Below are positions 47,194 to 59,616 of a DNA stretch of 64,000 bases, one piece after another. A program made the position numbers and the translations under genes. This stretch comes from Antrodiella citrinella (taxonomy: Eukaryota > Basidiomycota > Agaricomycetes > Polyporales > Steccherinaceae): assembly GCA_004802725.1 (NCBI GenBank), contig SGPM01000013.1, positions 124,001-188,000 on the forward strand, given 5' to 3'. The notes under the pieces are model-generated. The model had not been told where the DNA came from. It saw nothing but the letters and a program-made list of their open reading frames with translations, and did not search any database. Position 1 is the stretch's first letter; every line of letters starts with the position of its first letter.

Positions 47194-48288
47194 GGCGTGC
47201 TCCCTTCCTTTTTCTGCCTTCTGTTCTACCGATTTTATATTCTCAGCACATCTTGCGATACCGCATCCTCTCGAATACCGACCGCGACACCCCATTCCTC
47301 CTGCTCCGATCATGAAACTGCTCACGTCATATGCTCTTGCTCGTCGGGCCCCCAACCTCCTCGATGTAATCTTATCTGCTCCTGCTTCTGCTTTTGCAAT
47401 ACATGACATGAACCCCAGAAGTATTGCCATTGGGGACCCGCAGAGCTTCGCCTGCATGCAAACATGAGGCTCCAAGACGGTTCCCATCGAATATCAATAC
47501 CAGAGAAGCATCCTCGCACGGTTGATGATAGACTCCCGCCGTTGTCAGGTAAGCACAAAAGCGACCCCGATGAGACCCGGTCATAAGTACATGTATCACA
47601 AGCATCTGTTGTGGTTGGGTCTCTTCCAAGAATCGACGGGCCTGTTGATTTCAATCACGCCTTGGTAAGGCTCTGAAGGGGTATCGGTGCCATACGCTCT
47701 GGAAATGACGAGAGAAAACAGCCGATGAATGTTTGCTGGGTCAGGTGGTGATGCGACCTCGTTGTTGTCTGGTGGTTCCAAGGTTCGCGAATGCAGCGTG
47801 TGGGTGCTCTATGGCTGGTCATTGTTCATTACGGATGAAGGTGGAGAGAACGAACAATGGGTTGAGAGTTGAAACGATGAAACGGAGAACGCCGAGAGAA
47901 AGAGACCATCTCGCTTGCAACGTTTGTCGGCAACAAGTCTCTCCTCGACATTCCCGACGTTCCTTTTGTCGTCGACATCGTTCTTTCCGTCGTCGGACGC
48001 ACCATGCTCAGCGTGTAGGACATCGGCCTTAACTCACCACCTCCCGGTTTTGTAGGCCTGCCGACTCCGTTCCGATTCGTGTTTGGTCTGTGTCTGCGCG
48101 GTGTCTGTCATCCTCACGCTTACCCCCTTTCCCTCCTTTTTCTTTCTATATCTCTCCTCAGCCTTCTTCTCCAAACCACTTCTACCCATCTTCTGCGTCG
48201 CTCTAACGCCCCCCGACGACAGATCTCTACTACCCTTGCTTGGTCGTACCGCACCTCCCGAAGATCTTCGTTGCATCTTTCCACCACC
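47194..48288. other. Intergenic, about 1.1 kb
   Basis: No recognised gene on either strand. Minus-strand open frames (47188-47487, 47322-47654) overlap each other in two frames and lack domains. The last 200 bases before 48289 are C/T-rich and open in two plus-strand frames, consistent with a leader. Confidence 0.5.
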
Positions 48289-51223
48289 ATGCGCCGGCTC
48301 ACTGCCATTTTCGTGCCAAAACGCTCCAGCAAGTCTGATGCTGGCTCGTCTGTCCTTAGCGATACCCCAGCTACTTCCAGGCCCAGCAGTACAGACAACG
48401 TCACTAGTCCTAACGCGCCATCTTCATCCTCCAAGCCATCAAAGCCTCGCTCGGGCTTCTTTCGCAGTCTTTCTCGCAATAATGGCAGTCCCAGTCCCAA
48501 CGCGGGACCTGCGCCGGAGGCGAAGGCAAAACGTCATGATATGCCCTACTTGACCACCGAGTCCTCAGCATCGTCGTCCAGCGGTGGTCCGCACACACCG
48601 GACGACGATCGCTCTAGTCTGATTCCCGTCGAAGCGTCCCGTGCCCACTCATGGCTTCGCTCTGGCTCTCCCATGACACCTAACGACCCCCACAGTTCCT
48701 TGGACACAAGTATTAAGCTGCAACCGCCTATCCTCTCTCTGCCCCAGATCGTACGCGATGATACAGACGACGATACGTCTTCCGAAGGATCATCTGACTC
48801 GGAAGCTGCACCGACATCTACGTTGAATAGAGTCAGCGCCGTATCACCGCTTGCATACCTCAAAGCGTTGTCCGTCAACGGTATTGCGCCACAGTTCTCG
48901 CCGCCGCCATTTCTGCATATCCCATGTTGTCCCATCTACCCACGTTCGTCGAATCCTTCACGCATTCTGTCGACGGAAGAAAGTCTCCGCTCCCTCATGT
49001 TCAAGAAACGCTTGCTACGTCGCATTGCGGTAGGATCGTTTTCCCCCTCTGACACATCATTCATCGCTGGGTTCGGCACCCGTTTGCGCGCCCCGAAAGC
49101 ACCACTACCCTCTCTCAATCTGGATGACAATGCTGTCAAAGATGCCAAGCATCTTGACAAGTACAGTCAAGGGTTGCGATGGTGGGTTGACCGGTCGTGC
49201 TTCGAGGAGCGAATGGTGCTGTACGTGCCGCAACAATCCACAGGCGAAATACAAGTTTTGCGCATAACTGGTTCGGACCTCGGCGTCGCCGCCTTGGAAT
49301 TTTCTGAAGGCCTAGAGGCAATGGCCGGCCTGGATTGGACTAACGAGTTTTCGGAACCGTTGTCCACATCGACAGTTTCCCTACCCCCGACGCCACTTGC
49401 GACATCTTCACCCTCAATGATGACTTCCGCACTTCCTCCACCGACGTCCAACAAAACGGCTCAGCCTCCAGGTATGCGTTATTATTCTCCCAGGTCGACG
49501 TATACTGACAAGATGTGTTCGTGCTGGTGGTCAGTTTCTGCATCCCCATCCCGCAACTCCTTGTACAAGGCTACACCGTCTCCTCTACGTATACAACATA
49601 CGACCACGCCTCTCATGTCACGAGCCGCTTTACCAGGTGCGTTTTGTTCATCTTTTTACTCGCACTCGTTTGGCTGATATTATTGGGCCTGTGACCTTAG
49701 CATCTCCTGCTGCGTCCGCTAGCATACCTACCATTGTTCTATCCCCTAACTCGCCGGACACTAAACCACGTCCGTTATCTCAGCCACCTGCCAAGCAAGG
49801 TGTGCGCTTTGCGGAGGGGGAGAAGAAGGAGGATGCCGTGCCAAATGGATACGTCACACGGATCAAGCAGAAGCGGGAAGAGAAGGCGCGGTTCCTGCAG
49901 ATGGAAAGGGAACGGAGGATGCATGAGGAGGAGAAGCAAAAACATGAAGAAGAGCGCCGTAAACAAGAGGAGGAGAAGCTGCGCTGGGAGCAAGAGAGGG
50001 AGGCATGGAATCGTGAACGTCAAGCAATAGAGGAGGCGCGGAAACGGAAAATGTACGCCGAGGAGGTGACTGCTGCCCGGGCCAGACGAGAGAGTACTCG
50101 GGTTGGGGCTATCCCTAAGACCTCAGACGGCACTCCTCTTCTGTGGGACGGTGACCGAGAACGAGAGAGGGAAAAGAGGGGCAGGGAAGCAATGCCGACA
50201 TTTCTGAGGCCGACGTATGACAATACTGTGCAGGGCCCTCGGAGAGGCGTGTCGGAGTCTGCTGTTCCTCACGTGAATGCTTCTCGTAACGGATCACCTG
50301 GAAGCTCACGACCTCCTAGTATCGGTGGAAGTGCTGCAAGTGGTAGCGTCCGTGATTTGTCACGACCTCCATCGATGTATTCAACCCCGCCTTCATCCGC
50401 GACCGACATACACTCTCGGGAACGGCGCGAGAGCAAAGCAAGCAAACGAGTATCCATTGCCTCTGAATCCTCGCAGATGGTTATGCAGTACTCGCCGCAG
50501 GTCATGTGGGGGATGAACCCTGCAATGATTCCTCCTGTCCCTCCAATGCCTACGATGCCTTCGATGCCCATGTTCCCGATGATGCCATACGCTGTCGACA
50601 TGCCCCTCCTGCCCCCAACCCCTCCGTTCATGATGCATCAATTTGGCCCTCGCAAACCTTCGCCACAGCCGCGTTCGCATAGTTCTTCCCCGACCGTTGG
50701 CACTCACCGAATCCCTACCAGCCATAGCTCGGATCGAGTGAACCAATACAGCGTGTCCCAGCCGTCTTCGCCAAATTCCCGTGGAGGACACGAGCGTAGG
50801 GCTAGTGGAGACATTTCCGACTTGCAAAAGTCGCGTCGAACAAACGCTTCTCCCGCACAGTCGCAGGCACAGTTGCGGTCTCGCGCTGACTCTCACGATC
50901 GCAGAAACCACTCATCGTCATCTCTCCGATCACCGTCTGCTGTCACTTCCAATCGTGTCGGTGTTTCTGGATCGTCGTCGTCGAGGAAGATGGATTCCCA
51001 GAGTACGCATGGGAATGGCCACCACTCGTCTTCGTCGACACGGCCGCCCAGCGTACCGCGAACACATACCATGCCGATGATGCCAGTCCCTATGGTTGCG
51101 CGATCCATACCGCCTGTTCCGTATGTTACACCAACTCCTGTTTTGACTGCTTCGCGAACGCAACCTGCTTTCCAGAATCTGAGTCGACCGTCAGCAGGTC
51201 GCCGTCAGACGATGATCTCTTGA
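48289..51223 (+). CDS. Large disordered protein with central charged helix, not recognised
   Basis: Three exons (48289-49471, 49535-49636, 49701-51223) join in frame to 935 residues. The start MRRLTAIFVPKRSSKSD is preferred to an upstream in-frame ATG at 48079 because the intervening frame is hydrophobic/low-complexity leader. Residues 1-220 are Ser/Pro-rich. Residues ~220-380 may fold: AYLKALSVNGIAPQFSPPPF, SLRSLMFKKRLLRRIAVGSF, KYSQGLRWWVDRSCFEERMV and SDLGVAALEFSEGLEAMAGL. After another Ser/Pro linker comes a long charged single helix (RIKQKREEKARFLQMERERR onward, ~100 residues), then a Met/Pro repeat region (PPMPTMPSMPMFPMMPY) and a Ser/His/Arg-rich end. No family recognised; such architecture occurs in fungal signalling scaffolds and RNA-binding condensate proteins, which is only a guess. 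Confidence 0.82.
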
Positions 51224-52027
51224 TCGTACTCTAGCCTTGAAACCGGATATATCTTTTGTACCATTTCTATTCCACGGACTAAACTTCATCACTTTCTCAA
51301 TATTTTTCTCTTCATGTTTGTGTCTCTATACACTATAGCGTGGATTTCTTCTGTTCGATTGAGCACGTTTATAATTATACAAGTTTTCTCAATCTCTTCC
51401 TCATGACTTTCTTATTGCATAAATGGACCGTGTTCTTCCATACATTCCGTATCCACCCTTCCCCACTACTCTCATTCCCGTCCCCACCTCAAGATACATG
51501 TCCTCCATTTCAGCGACGTCTTTTTTGACATTTTTCATTGCGCAGGTCAACACTTTGCTCCTACCTATCGCTTTACTTACGTATACCTACTACTATTGTG
51601 TCCCACCAACCTCGCCAACCTTTTGTTTGACTGCAGCATCACGGACGTCGTCGACTCTTAGATTCACACTCTCCTTGCATCAACCTCTCTTCGAGGTCAT
51701 GTCTCTCCTCCTCCCATCTACTATAACCTTACGATCACCACCTTTTCTTCTGATCACTGTCGTCTCTGTCAAATGTCTCATGTCGTAGGTCCGACTCTTA
51801 GTACTCAGTGGTATACAATATACTGTAAGCTCAAGGTGTTCGTGTGCTATCGAACACAGCACTTGTCACATTTTCACGATCGAATGTTCGCGCAGGATAA
51901 GGATTTGAATCGTAAATGACCAATGCCAATTGTCCAATGATATCTACAGTAAAGACTGACTACCAACCATAAGATATACACAACAAGAGAGACCACTATA
52001 ATATAAACGACACATTACAGCTACAGA
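51224..52027. other. Convergent intergenic region
   Basis: Between the disordered-protein stop and the cupin stop. T/C-rich on the plus strand and AT-rich towards 52000. No gene seen. Confidence 0.5.
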
Positions 52028-53448
52028 TCACAACGTGACAGACTTCTCCGTAGGCCTGTCCTCATACCGCTGAGCGACTTGAGGTAGCACGGCAGCAAAC
52101 TGCGCAGTCTGAGCGCGGCCTCGTCCCCGAGCATACACGAGAGCGATGATCACATATCCCGAGGCCATCAGCGCGACGAGTCCTACCAACGCGATGTTCA
52201 AGGCGTTCGGCATGGTCGTGACTGTGATGACGCGCATCACCTCGGAGACATGCTGAGAAGCTGCAGCCGTGGTGTGGTCGTCTGCGAGTTCACGACGGGC
52301 ATGCGCACTCGCGGTGGGTGCAGGGGTATCCGAGAAAGCGTTGGCGGAGATACGAGGTTGGAGCTGCGAGGTGGGTTGCGTTCCACGGGTGATGCCACAT
52401 CTCTGCAAGCATTCTGCTGTGCCGAGGGCAATGTTGTCTGGGATCTGTAGGCAAGAGGTGGTAGATCAGCAAGCGGATATGAGAAGAAGGAAGAGCAATA
52501 AGACGTACTTGTTCTGCCAGAGCTTCAATCTCTTGCACACCAAAGTCTCCGAGGGACGCGCTGACGATATCCGGAGGAAGTCCGAAGTCTACATAAACGA
52601 AATGTGTTAGAGGTGGATCAAGTCAAGCAACAAACAGTGCGTACATCGTTGCGCAACGGAGAGTACACCGGGATCTTCATGGTTGAGGACAGCGACGAAC
52701 TGCACAGGCTCGCATCCCCAGTTCAATTGGTAATGGATCGACCCCTGATGACGCGAGTATACATCAGTTTTACTGAAACACATGTTGACAGGGAGGGCAG
52801 CGTACCTTCAAGAACACAGCAGCAGATCCGTTGTTGATCGTGTTGTACACGAACCTGGCGCCATTCTCATCGAGCATACCAGTTTCAAGCGTGCCGTTCA
52901 CAAGGTACAGCATCTCCGTTGCTCGGGGATGAGTGTGGGGTGTGTTCATACCACATGCACTACAGAACAAAGAGAATCAGTATTGTCCCATCAATACATA
53001 CGAAGAGGGTGACTTACTCTTAAGACGTTCGAATGAAAAACGAAGCAGGCAGACGAGACAGATGGTCAGCGTGTTGAACGATACCATATAGCGATAAGCA
53101 CGGAAGCTCACCAAGGTTTCCGATGGTCATAGCCAAGCCTTGGTTCGTGAGGACAGGGAAGTTGGCGACAGTGGCTCCGATGGTGTCGCCTCCGGCACCT
53201 TTCGCTGCGGTGGCATTGAGGAAATTGAACACAAACTGAAGGTTGCGAACGTCGAGTCAATTACATGGCATGGCATGGATAGGATAACAAGATAAACTCA
53301 CGTCGCTGTCTTTCAGAAGTTTCAGGCGGTCATTGGCAGTGGGTACCGTCCTTAGTGATGATACTAGTTCGGCAGGAGTGCTTGCTTGCCCAGAGACACC
53401 CAGGGTGACTGAGAGGGTGAGAGCAGCGATCGTGGCGAGAGAGAACAT
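52028..53448 (-). CDS. Germin/spherulin-like cupin with C-terminal membrane anchor
   Basis: Start at 53448 with a signal peptide (MFSLATIAALTLSVTLGVSG). The single cupin barrel includes FVFNFLNATAAKGAGGDTIG, the metal motif NTPHTHPRATEMLYLVNGTL (HxH and E, as in germins), then FLKGSIHYQLNWGCEPVQFV with the fourth ligand His. It continues QRFFGLPPDIVSASLGD and a Cys-containing segment (LGTAECLQRCGIT). After a Ser/Thr/Ala-rich stalk, a hydrophobic helix (NALNIALVGLVALMASGYVI, then IALVYARG) and a short cytosolic tail end at 52028. About 350 residues and six or so introns. Known germins and spherulins are secreted manganese cupins with oxidase activity in some cases. The added transmembrane segment suggests a surface-bound form; enzymatic role unknown. 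Confidence 0.87.
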
Positions 53449-54042
53449 GATGAATACAGAAGACTAAAAATGGGGGTAGTGCAAGATATGAAAGGTGAAA
53501 TGAGGACTTGCAAACAGAGACTGGGGAAGATGGGGAAAGAAAGCAGGATGGTGAGGACAGGGAAGGTTTGGCATTGCGCTTTAAGTAATGTGAGCGAACG
53601 ATCCACCCTGCATCCTCCAGAATTTCGGGGCACCGCATAAGTCACGCCCATAGTATGAACGCTAGGGCTTCGCGGGCTGAGGGTGGCTGAGTCTTATTGT
53701 GAAACATGGCAATATTCTTCAGATGAAATTCAATCAGTTTATGTGTGGATTGTAGCTTACCTGCAGAAAGAGACCTGATCATTGAGCATCGCGGTCTCAG
53801 ATCTCAGTAGCTATGATGATCGAAAAATGTTCATATGTGTACTGTCGAGGCCAATCACCTGTAAACGATTTTGAATTCGTATGTCATTTTTTGGACAACC
53901 CTGCACTCAGCACTGGCAGAGCGGTGCGGGTTCGGGATTGACGTATATTGGACCGCTGATTTCCTGCACTATACGCCATGGGACGACTCGATCAACGAGC
54001 GGTTCTCAAAGTGAATATCGAATTCCTTACTGGGAAAGAAGT
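53449..54042. other. Intergenic: cupin promoter and Rrn7 3' side
   Basis: No gene recognised. Open frames opposite the cupin signal-peptide region are shadows. Confidence 0.5.
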
Positions 54043-56318
54043 TCATACATATAGAGCTCTATTCAACGTCGTGCTTGTCTCATTATTTTGGCGCTCAACG
54101 CCCTCCCACCATCGCACAAGTCTCCTTTCCAGAGTCTCGGTAACCGAATGAATAATGCGTTCGTCCATCCCGGTCCAGCTTGCAGCGCGTTGAACAACCA
54201 CGTCGTAATCTTCAGGCACAGTGCCGAGGATGTCGGTAGAGCTGTACACCGCGTAACCTTGTCCAGGGAAGCGGGTCTCTGCGCTCTCGGCGAGAACGGG
54301 AGAAAGCGTAGTGATGGCAGGCAATGCAGTGAAGGAAGGTTGGGCACGGTCTTCTCGGAAATCGCGCGCAGGACCCTGAAGAGGAAAATACTCCTTCACA
54401 ATGGGTGGATCTGAAAAGTGACGAAAGATCAACACCGCCGGAAAACTAAGGCTGTGCTCGTGAAAGACATACCCGAAATGCGGTCAGCTCGGGGAAACAG
54501 CGCTTTTTCGCAAAAGTCGAGGTAGTCTTCCAGTTGTTCGTCGTTTAGGTCAAGCGCCGTCCTGTCGAATAGCAGGATGTAAGACGGCGTAAAGACGGAA
54601 GGAACAAAACCCCACTTACAGATCTGAAGTGGCTGAAAGAACACCTGCCATCGAGTTCTTCTCTGCTCCTTCCGTCTTACTGATTTGAGTTAGAAGTGCT
54701 TTCATCTCTGGGAGAGCGTATATCGGATCTGTCCTAGACTTTGGTCTCCGAGATATCCCATCCAACCCATACGCCAGCTTCAGAACGACCACAACCGCAC
54801 ACGCCACAGACACTTCCACAGGAACGTTGTCATACTTGTGCCAAGATGGATCTTTAGCCCTGCGACGCTCGAGAGAAGGTGAGAGTGAATGGTGTAATGT
54901 CAATGGCAGGGAAAGAACTTTGGCGACTTTCTTGGTCAGGATGTATAACGTTGCTAAAGTAGCCGGGGTTCAGTCCCGACGTGTCAGAAGAATCGTATAG
55001 GAAGTTGTGCGTACGCGTGCCTTCGAATGCACGTACTGCACGCCACAGTAACGGCGCGACGTTCATTTCGGGAGTGAAAATGCGATACTTCTGATAGAGC
55101 TGTTTGGCGAGGCGAGAGACTAATGTGTGGACAGATGTAGGCCGTGGCGCAAACTTAGAACAGAGGTCAGCAGGTTTATGCAAACAAGACGAAAACACAG
55201 CCGCGTACATGTGGAGACAATGCATGTACGTTATGTTTCGTGAGATGCCGGACGAGGGTAGCTGGAAGCTGGCGAACGGGGTCTAGGTAGACGAGATCGT
55301 ACGATTCAATAGCTCTGTTCATGTACTGTCAACGTAGACCAGCATATGCAAGCCAGGAGCGCCGACCTTACGAAGTCCATATACGTGACGGGGATTCGGA
55401 GGGTCCAACAGCCTAGCATGAGCACAGAGATGGTGCTGACCGGCGCTTCATAAGCGTGATAGACCTTCTGGCGTGTTCGACGAGGAGGCGGAGGCGGCGA
55501 TGAGGCAGTAGACGTCTTTTCTTTGTCATCTTTATCCTCCCTGTCGTCATCTTCCTCTCCCGAAGACGAAGAGGACGAGGAAGTGGGGGTTTCGGATGCT
55601 TCACGCAAAAGTTTCACCATTTCGTCGTCTACTTCTGTGTCTGAGGAAGATGAACCCGATTTGTCATTATTGTCATCCGCATCCACATCGATGTTCTTCG
55701 CAGGTGTCGGCTTATCACCATGGCCGCCACGAGCCGATTGAGAGGGACTACCGTCGTTCAAGTCATGTTTGAATAGGTACGGTTCCGGTGGTGGTGGGTT
55801 TGGAAGTAACGACAAATGGAGTGCCCAGATATCCCTACATATGATCTAGAACAGTGTCCAATGAGTGAATGAGTGATACCAAAGGAACAGACGCACTTCA
55901 AATTCAGTCGGAAGGTCCCACATCTTAATCAGACTCTGGACCTGCATCCGAAGAATGAGCTGCAGACATTGGAAGTAGTGATAACGAGCACGATCTCCGT
56001 GGTATACTGCAGAGTCTTCAGTAACAGGCGATTAAACGAGACAAAGATGCGCACAGTTCGGATCGGCCTTACTCGCTCTCTCCTTCTTCTTTCTCCCGGA
56101 CTTTATTGTTCGCTTATGCAAAGCGTGTGGTCCGAAATCTTCTAAATCTCTGCTCTCGATCCTATAGTCCTGTCGAGACCTGCATGAGTTCTACATACAA
56201 AGTGCAGGCTCGTGTGACTAACCTGCAAAACGTGTCCCTCACTGCAAGTGATGAGACCACTGGAAGGATCTTTACGCCATTTCTTGGAACCACAGACCGC
56301 ACACTTTCGTCGAGCCAT
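54043..56318 (-). CDS. RRN7: Rrn7/TAF1B-like RNA polymerase I initiation factor
   Basis: Subunit of the Pol I core factor that recruits polymerase to rDNA, a TFIIB-like protein. The start at 56318 (MARRKCAVCGSKKWRKDPSS) contains an N-terminal zinc ribbon (CAVC ... CSEGH) ending EGHVLQ, as in Rrn7. Further exons give RIESRDLEDFGPHALHKRTI with a basic stretch (KSGRKKKERASKADP), a helical part (YFQCLQLILRMQVQSLIK, DLPTEFELICRDIWALHL), and an acidic Ser/Asp/Glu insertion of ~90 residues. The cyclin-like fold follows: VSTISVLMLGCWTLRIPVTY, YDLVYLDPVRQLPATLVRHL, RLAKQLYQKYRIFTPEMNVA. C-terminal LNDEQLEDYLDFCEKALFPR leads to a stop at 54043. About 640 residues. The symbol follows the yeast name. Confidence 0.82.
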
Positions 56319-56558
56319 TCGTTCGCCGTGTTGGCACTGACAGTCCGAGAAAAAGTGAGCACGGCGGGGCCATATACATTTTAGATTAGATCTCTGACGC
56401 CGGTAGATAACCGCGTGTTCGCCTACACAGCCAATCACCACTCTCCCTCCAAACATCCTGCTGGCTCTTCGTCGTGCTTCATCTGTTCCTTACAATCGTT
56501 TCCTTCCTCTCTGCTTCTTGACCGTCACTCCTTCCTTTCTCTGGCAACACTGCCGAAA

Positions 56559-57984
56559 ATGAGGTTCCTGAACCTCTTCTTTGTTTTGGCAGCTTTACTC
56601 GCTGGAGTCTTGGCGTAAGTCGCGTTCATAGTCTCTGGCAGGGTACAATGTTAACCTATGGTTGTGATCACAGTTGGGACAAGGTATGCTTAGTGATGCA
56701 GTGGAAACACGACTTAGCACTGTCTGACGTGAAGCATATAGCTGGACCATGAAATCTTTGACCTCGTTAGTGCTCTAGAAGGTGCTGAAGGTGCGCGCAT
56801 ACCTCTACACTATCCGTCATAGCCTCGCTTACTGGATGCACTGGTCAATAGGGAAGGGGACCACATTCTACTCATGGTTGGACGTACCATCAACCGCAAC
56901 TACATCCGAGATTGCTAAAGCATACCGCAAAAAGAGTGTGCAGTTGCAGTACGCCGTTTAGTGCATGCATACTTCGCATCTCGTCTCAGGTTTTATATGT
57001 TATAGTCCCGACAAGAACCAAGGCCTCAAGAATGCACATGATAGATTCTCAAGGCTTGGCGTTGTGTCCAAGATTCTCAGAGACCCGGAAACTCGCAAAC
57101 GGTGCGTTGACATCTGTTTCTAGAAAGCGATTTCCGTGCTGATGTCATGTTTGACACCATCCAGCTATGACTTCTTCTACAAGAACGGCGTACCGAAGTG
57201 GAGAGGAACTGGGTACTACTACTCGAGATTCCGACCAGGACTCGGAGTGAGGGTTTACACATGATTTACAGTTGAACACCCTTGATTGACGCGACGGAAT
57301 CCAGTTTGTTTTCATGTTCTTGGTTCTCATCACGTCGGGCATGCAATACCTGGTGCAAAGGTTGAACTACCGACGCGATCTGGAGCGCGTCGAATGGATT
57401 ATACAGCAAGCAAAATCTGCTGCTTGGGGTTCGAAGATGATTCCGGGTGAAGGACAAAGGAAGGTGTGTCTTTAGACGTGAACAATCATATGGTGATCGT
57501 GTGACACGCGCTGAATTGGCGAATTATGTGCAGGTGAAAGTCAATCTTGGTGGTGAAGATGGGAACGCATCCGGAAGCAAGTGGATTGATCTGGTTGTGG
57601 AAGGGGACGAGGTCTTCATGGTGAGCTTCTCCCCAACCAAATTATCTTTGTGCCGGCCGATCTGAACAAACGCCCTGCTAGGTGGACTCGGATGGGGGCC
57701 TTCTTCCTGTTGACAGCAGCTCTGCAGTCGCGCCATCATTGGCCAGTACATGGTTCCTGTCGGTAATTGCCAGCCTTTACACGAAAGCAGTCAAGCGTGG
57801 CGACACAGGTACAGAGGATCAGATTGCTTCTGAAGCAGACGGTGAAGATGGCGAGATCTCGGGGACCGACTCGACGCCAGGCAGCGGAACGAGTACACCC
57901 AAGGACGGACGGTCGGGGAAGGCTAGGGCAGCAGTAGCAACGATGGGAGGTGGCCGACGAAGAAAGGCGGTGCGTAAACGGTGA
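56559..57984 (+). CDS. ERJ5: ER-membrane J-domain protein (ERJ5-like)
   Basis: Type of Hsp40 co-chaperone that faces the ER lumen with its J domain. The start at 56559 gives a signal peptide (MRFLNLFFVLAALLAGVLA), then WDKLDHEIFDLVSALEG, and the J domain TFYSWLDVPSTATTSEIAKA, YRKKSVQLHPDKN with an intact HPD tripeptide, and LGVVSKILRDPETRKRYDFF. YKNGVPKWRGTGYYYSRFRP is typical of Erj5. A transmembrane helix (LGFVFMFLVLITSGMQYLVQ) and a cytosolic tail follow, with YRRDLERVEWIIQQAKSAAW and a basic, disordered end (GGGRRRKAVRKR). About seven exons; stop 57982-57984. About 365 residues. It is divergent from RRN7 across 240 bp. Confidence 0.9.
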
Positions 57985-58304
57985 AGTGGACGCCTTGGGG
58001 ATGGCGGGATGCGCCTCTGTCGCAGTGTCCGCAGGAGCACCGCGGCACAGTATTCGTCTACTTGTGATTGAAGTGGGCAGCTGTTTACAGTAGAGCAAGA
58101 AAATTAGTTCCGTGTTGGATTCCGAGATAACTGTGTCGAGCCCGTTGCAACAGATAAGACCATGTGCCCGCCCAGGCACAAACACGCACAAACATCTGCC
58201 CGGTGCCATCTAGCGGGGTCACTATATAACCTCCAACTCCATAAACTCATCTCCGCATCCCTCTTCTCCTCTTTCTTCCATCGCCTTCATATCCCCACAC
58301 AGCA
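57985..58304 (+). other. Intergenic: glutamine synthetase promoter
   Basis: Carries a TATA box (58223-58229) and a C/T-rich leader (58250-58285). No gene seen. Confidence 0.55.
58223..58229 (+). promoter_or_regulatory. TATA box of the glutamine synthetase gene
   Basis: TATATAA, 82 bp before the start at 58305, followed by a pyrimidine-rich leader as in highly expressed fungal genes. Confidence 0.55.
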
Positions 58305-59616
58305 ATGGCATACCGCCCCGATCTCCTGGCTCCCTACCTCGCCCTCCCCCAGGGCGACAAGATCCAAGCCGAATGTGCGCTCTTTTCCGTTCCGTCTCGT
58401 CCGATCCGAAAATGACTCACACTCGTACCTGGACAGACGTTTGGGTTGACGGCGATGGTGGTCTCCGTTCAAAGACCACGGTACGTCTTTTACACCCACC
58501 GCGTTGCTGCACGTGTTCGTACGGCCAGCGGGCTTACATCCCGTTACACAGACTGTCACCAAGAAGGTGACAGACATCGGTGCCCTCCGTATTTGGGATT
58601 TCGATGGTTCCTCCACCAACCAAGCTCCCGGCGGTGACTCCGATGTCTACCTCCGTCCCGCTGCCATCTTCAAGGACCCCTTCCGTGGCGGTGACAACAT
58701 CCTTGTTCTCGCCGAGTGCTACAACAACGATGGCACTCCTAACAAGACCAACTACCGTCATCACGCGAACAAGGTCATGGATTTGGCCAAGGACGAGATC
58801 CCTTGGTTCGGTCTGGAGCAGGAGTACACCCTCTTTGACATGGACGGTACGCCGTACGGTTGGCCGAAGGGTGGTTTCCCTGGTCCTCAGGGCCCCTATT
58901 ACTGTGGTGCTGGTGCGTAATTTTACGAGCACTTTTGTCCGCGGGGTGCGGTCATCTGACGCGAATTATGTGTCGCAGGTGCCGGCAAGGTCTTCGCTCG
59001 CGACTTGATCGAAGCCCACTACCGCGCGTGTCTCTACGCCGGAATCAACATCTCTGGTATCAACGCTGAGGTCATGCCGTCTCAGTGGGAGTTCCAGGTC
59101 GGCCCTTGTGAGGGTATCTCCATGGGTGACCACCTCTGGATGGCCCGCTACCTCCTTATTCGTATTGCCGAGCAATGGGCTATCAAGGTCTCCTTCCACC
59201 CCAAGCCTCTGTCTGGTGACTGGAATGGTGCTGGTTGCCACACCAACTTCAGCACCAAGGCTATGCGCGAGCCCGGAGGAATGAAGGCTATTGAGGCTGC
59301 GATTGAGAAGCTGTCGAAGAGGCACAATGAGCACATTGCTGTCTACGGCGAGGACAACGAACTCCGTCTCACTGGACGCCACGAGACTGGCCACATCGGC
59401 CAGTTCAGCTCGGGTGTTGCCAACCGTGGTGCATCCATCCGTATTCCCCGCCACGTTGGTGCTCAGGGCTTCGGATACCTCGAGGACAGGCGTCCCGCCT
59501 CCAACATCGGTATGTTTTACGTGCATATCTCAAAATTTTACGTCTCTAACCACTATTCTGTAGACCCCTACCGTGTCACTGCTATCGTGGTGGAGACGAC
59601 TTGCCTCAACAAATAG
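58305..59616 (+). CDS. GLN1: Glutamine synthetase
   Basis: Cytosolic enzyme that assimilates ammonium: glutamate + NH4+ + ATP to glutamine. The start at 58305 ([20 protein letters not shown]) gives the beta-Grasp N-domain ([39 protein letters not shown]), [17 protein letters not shown] and [10 protein letters not shown]. The catalytic barrel has [91 protein letters not shown] and [15 protein letters not shown]. All metal- and substrate-binding motifs of eukaryotic GS-II are present. Four introns, the last near 59508-59565. About 355 residues, the usual length. Stop 59614-59616. Confidence 0.97.
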
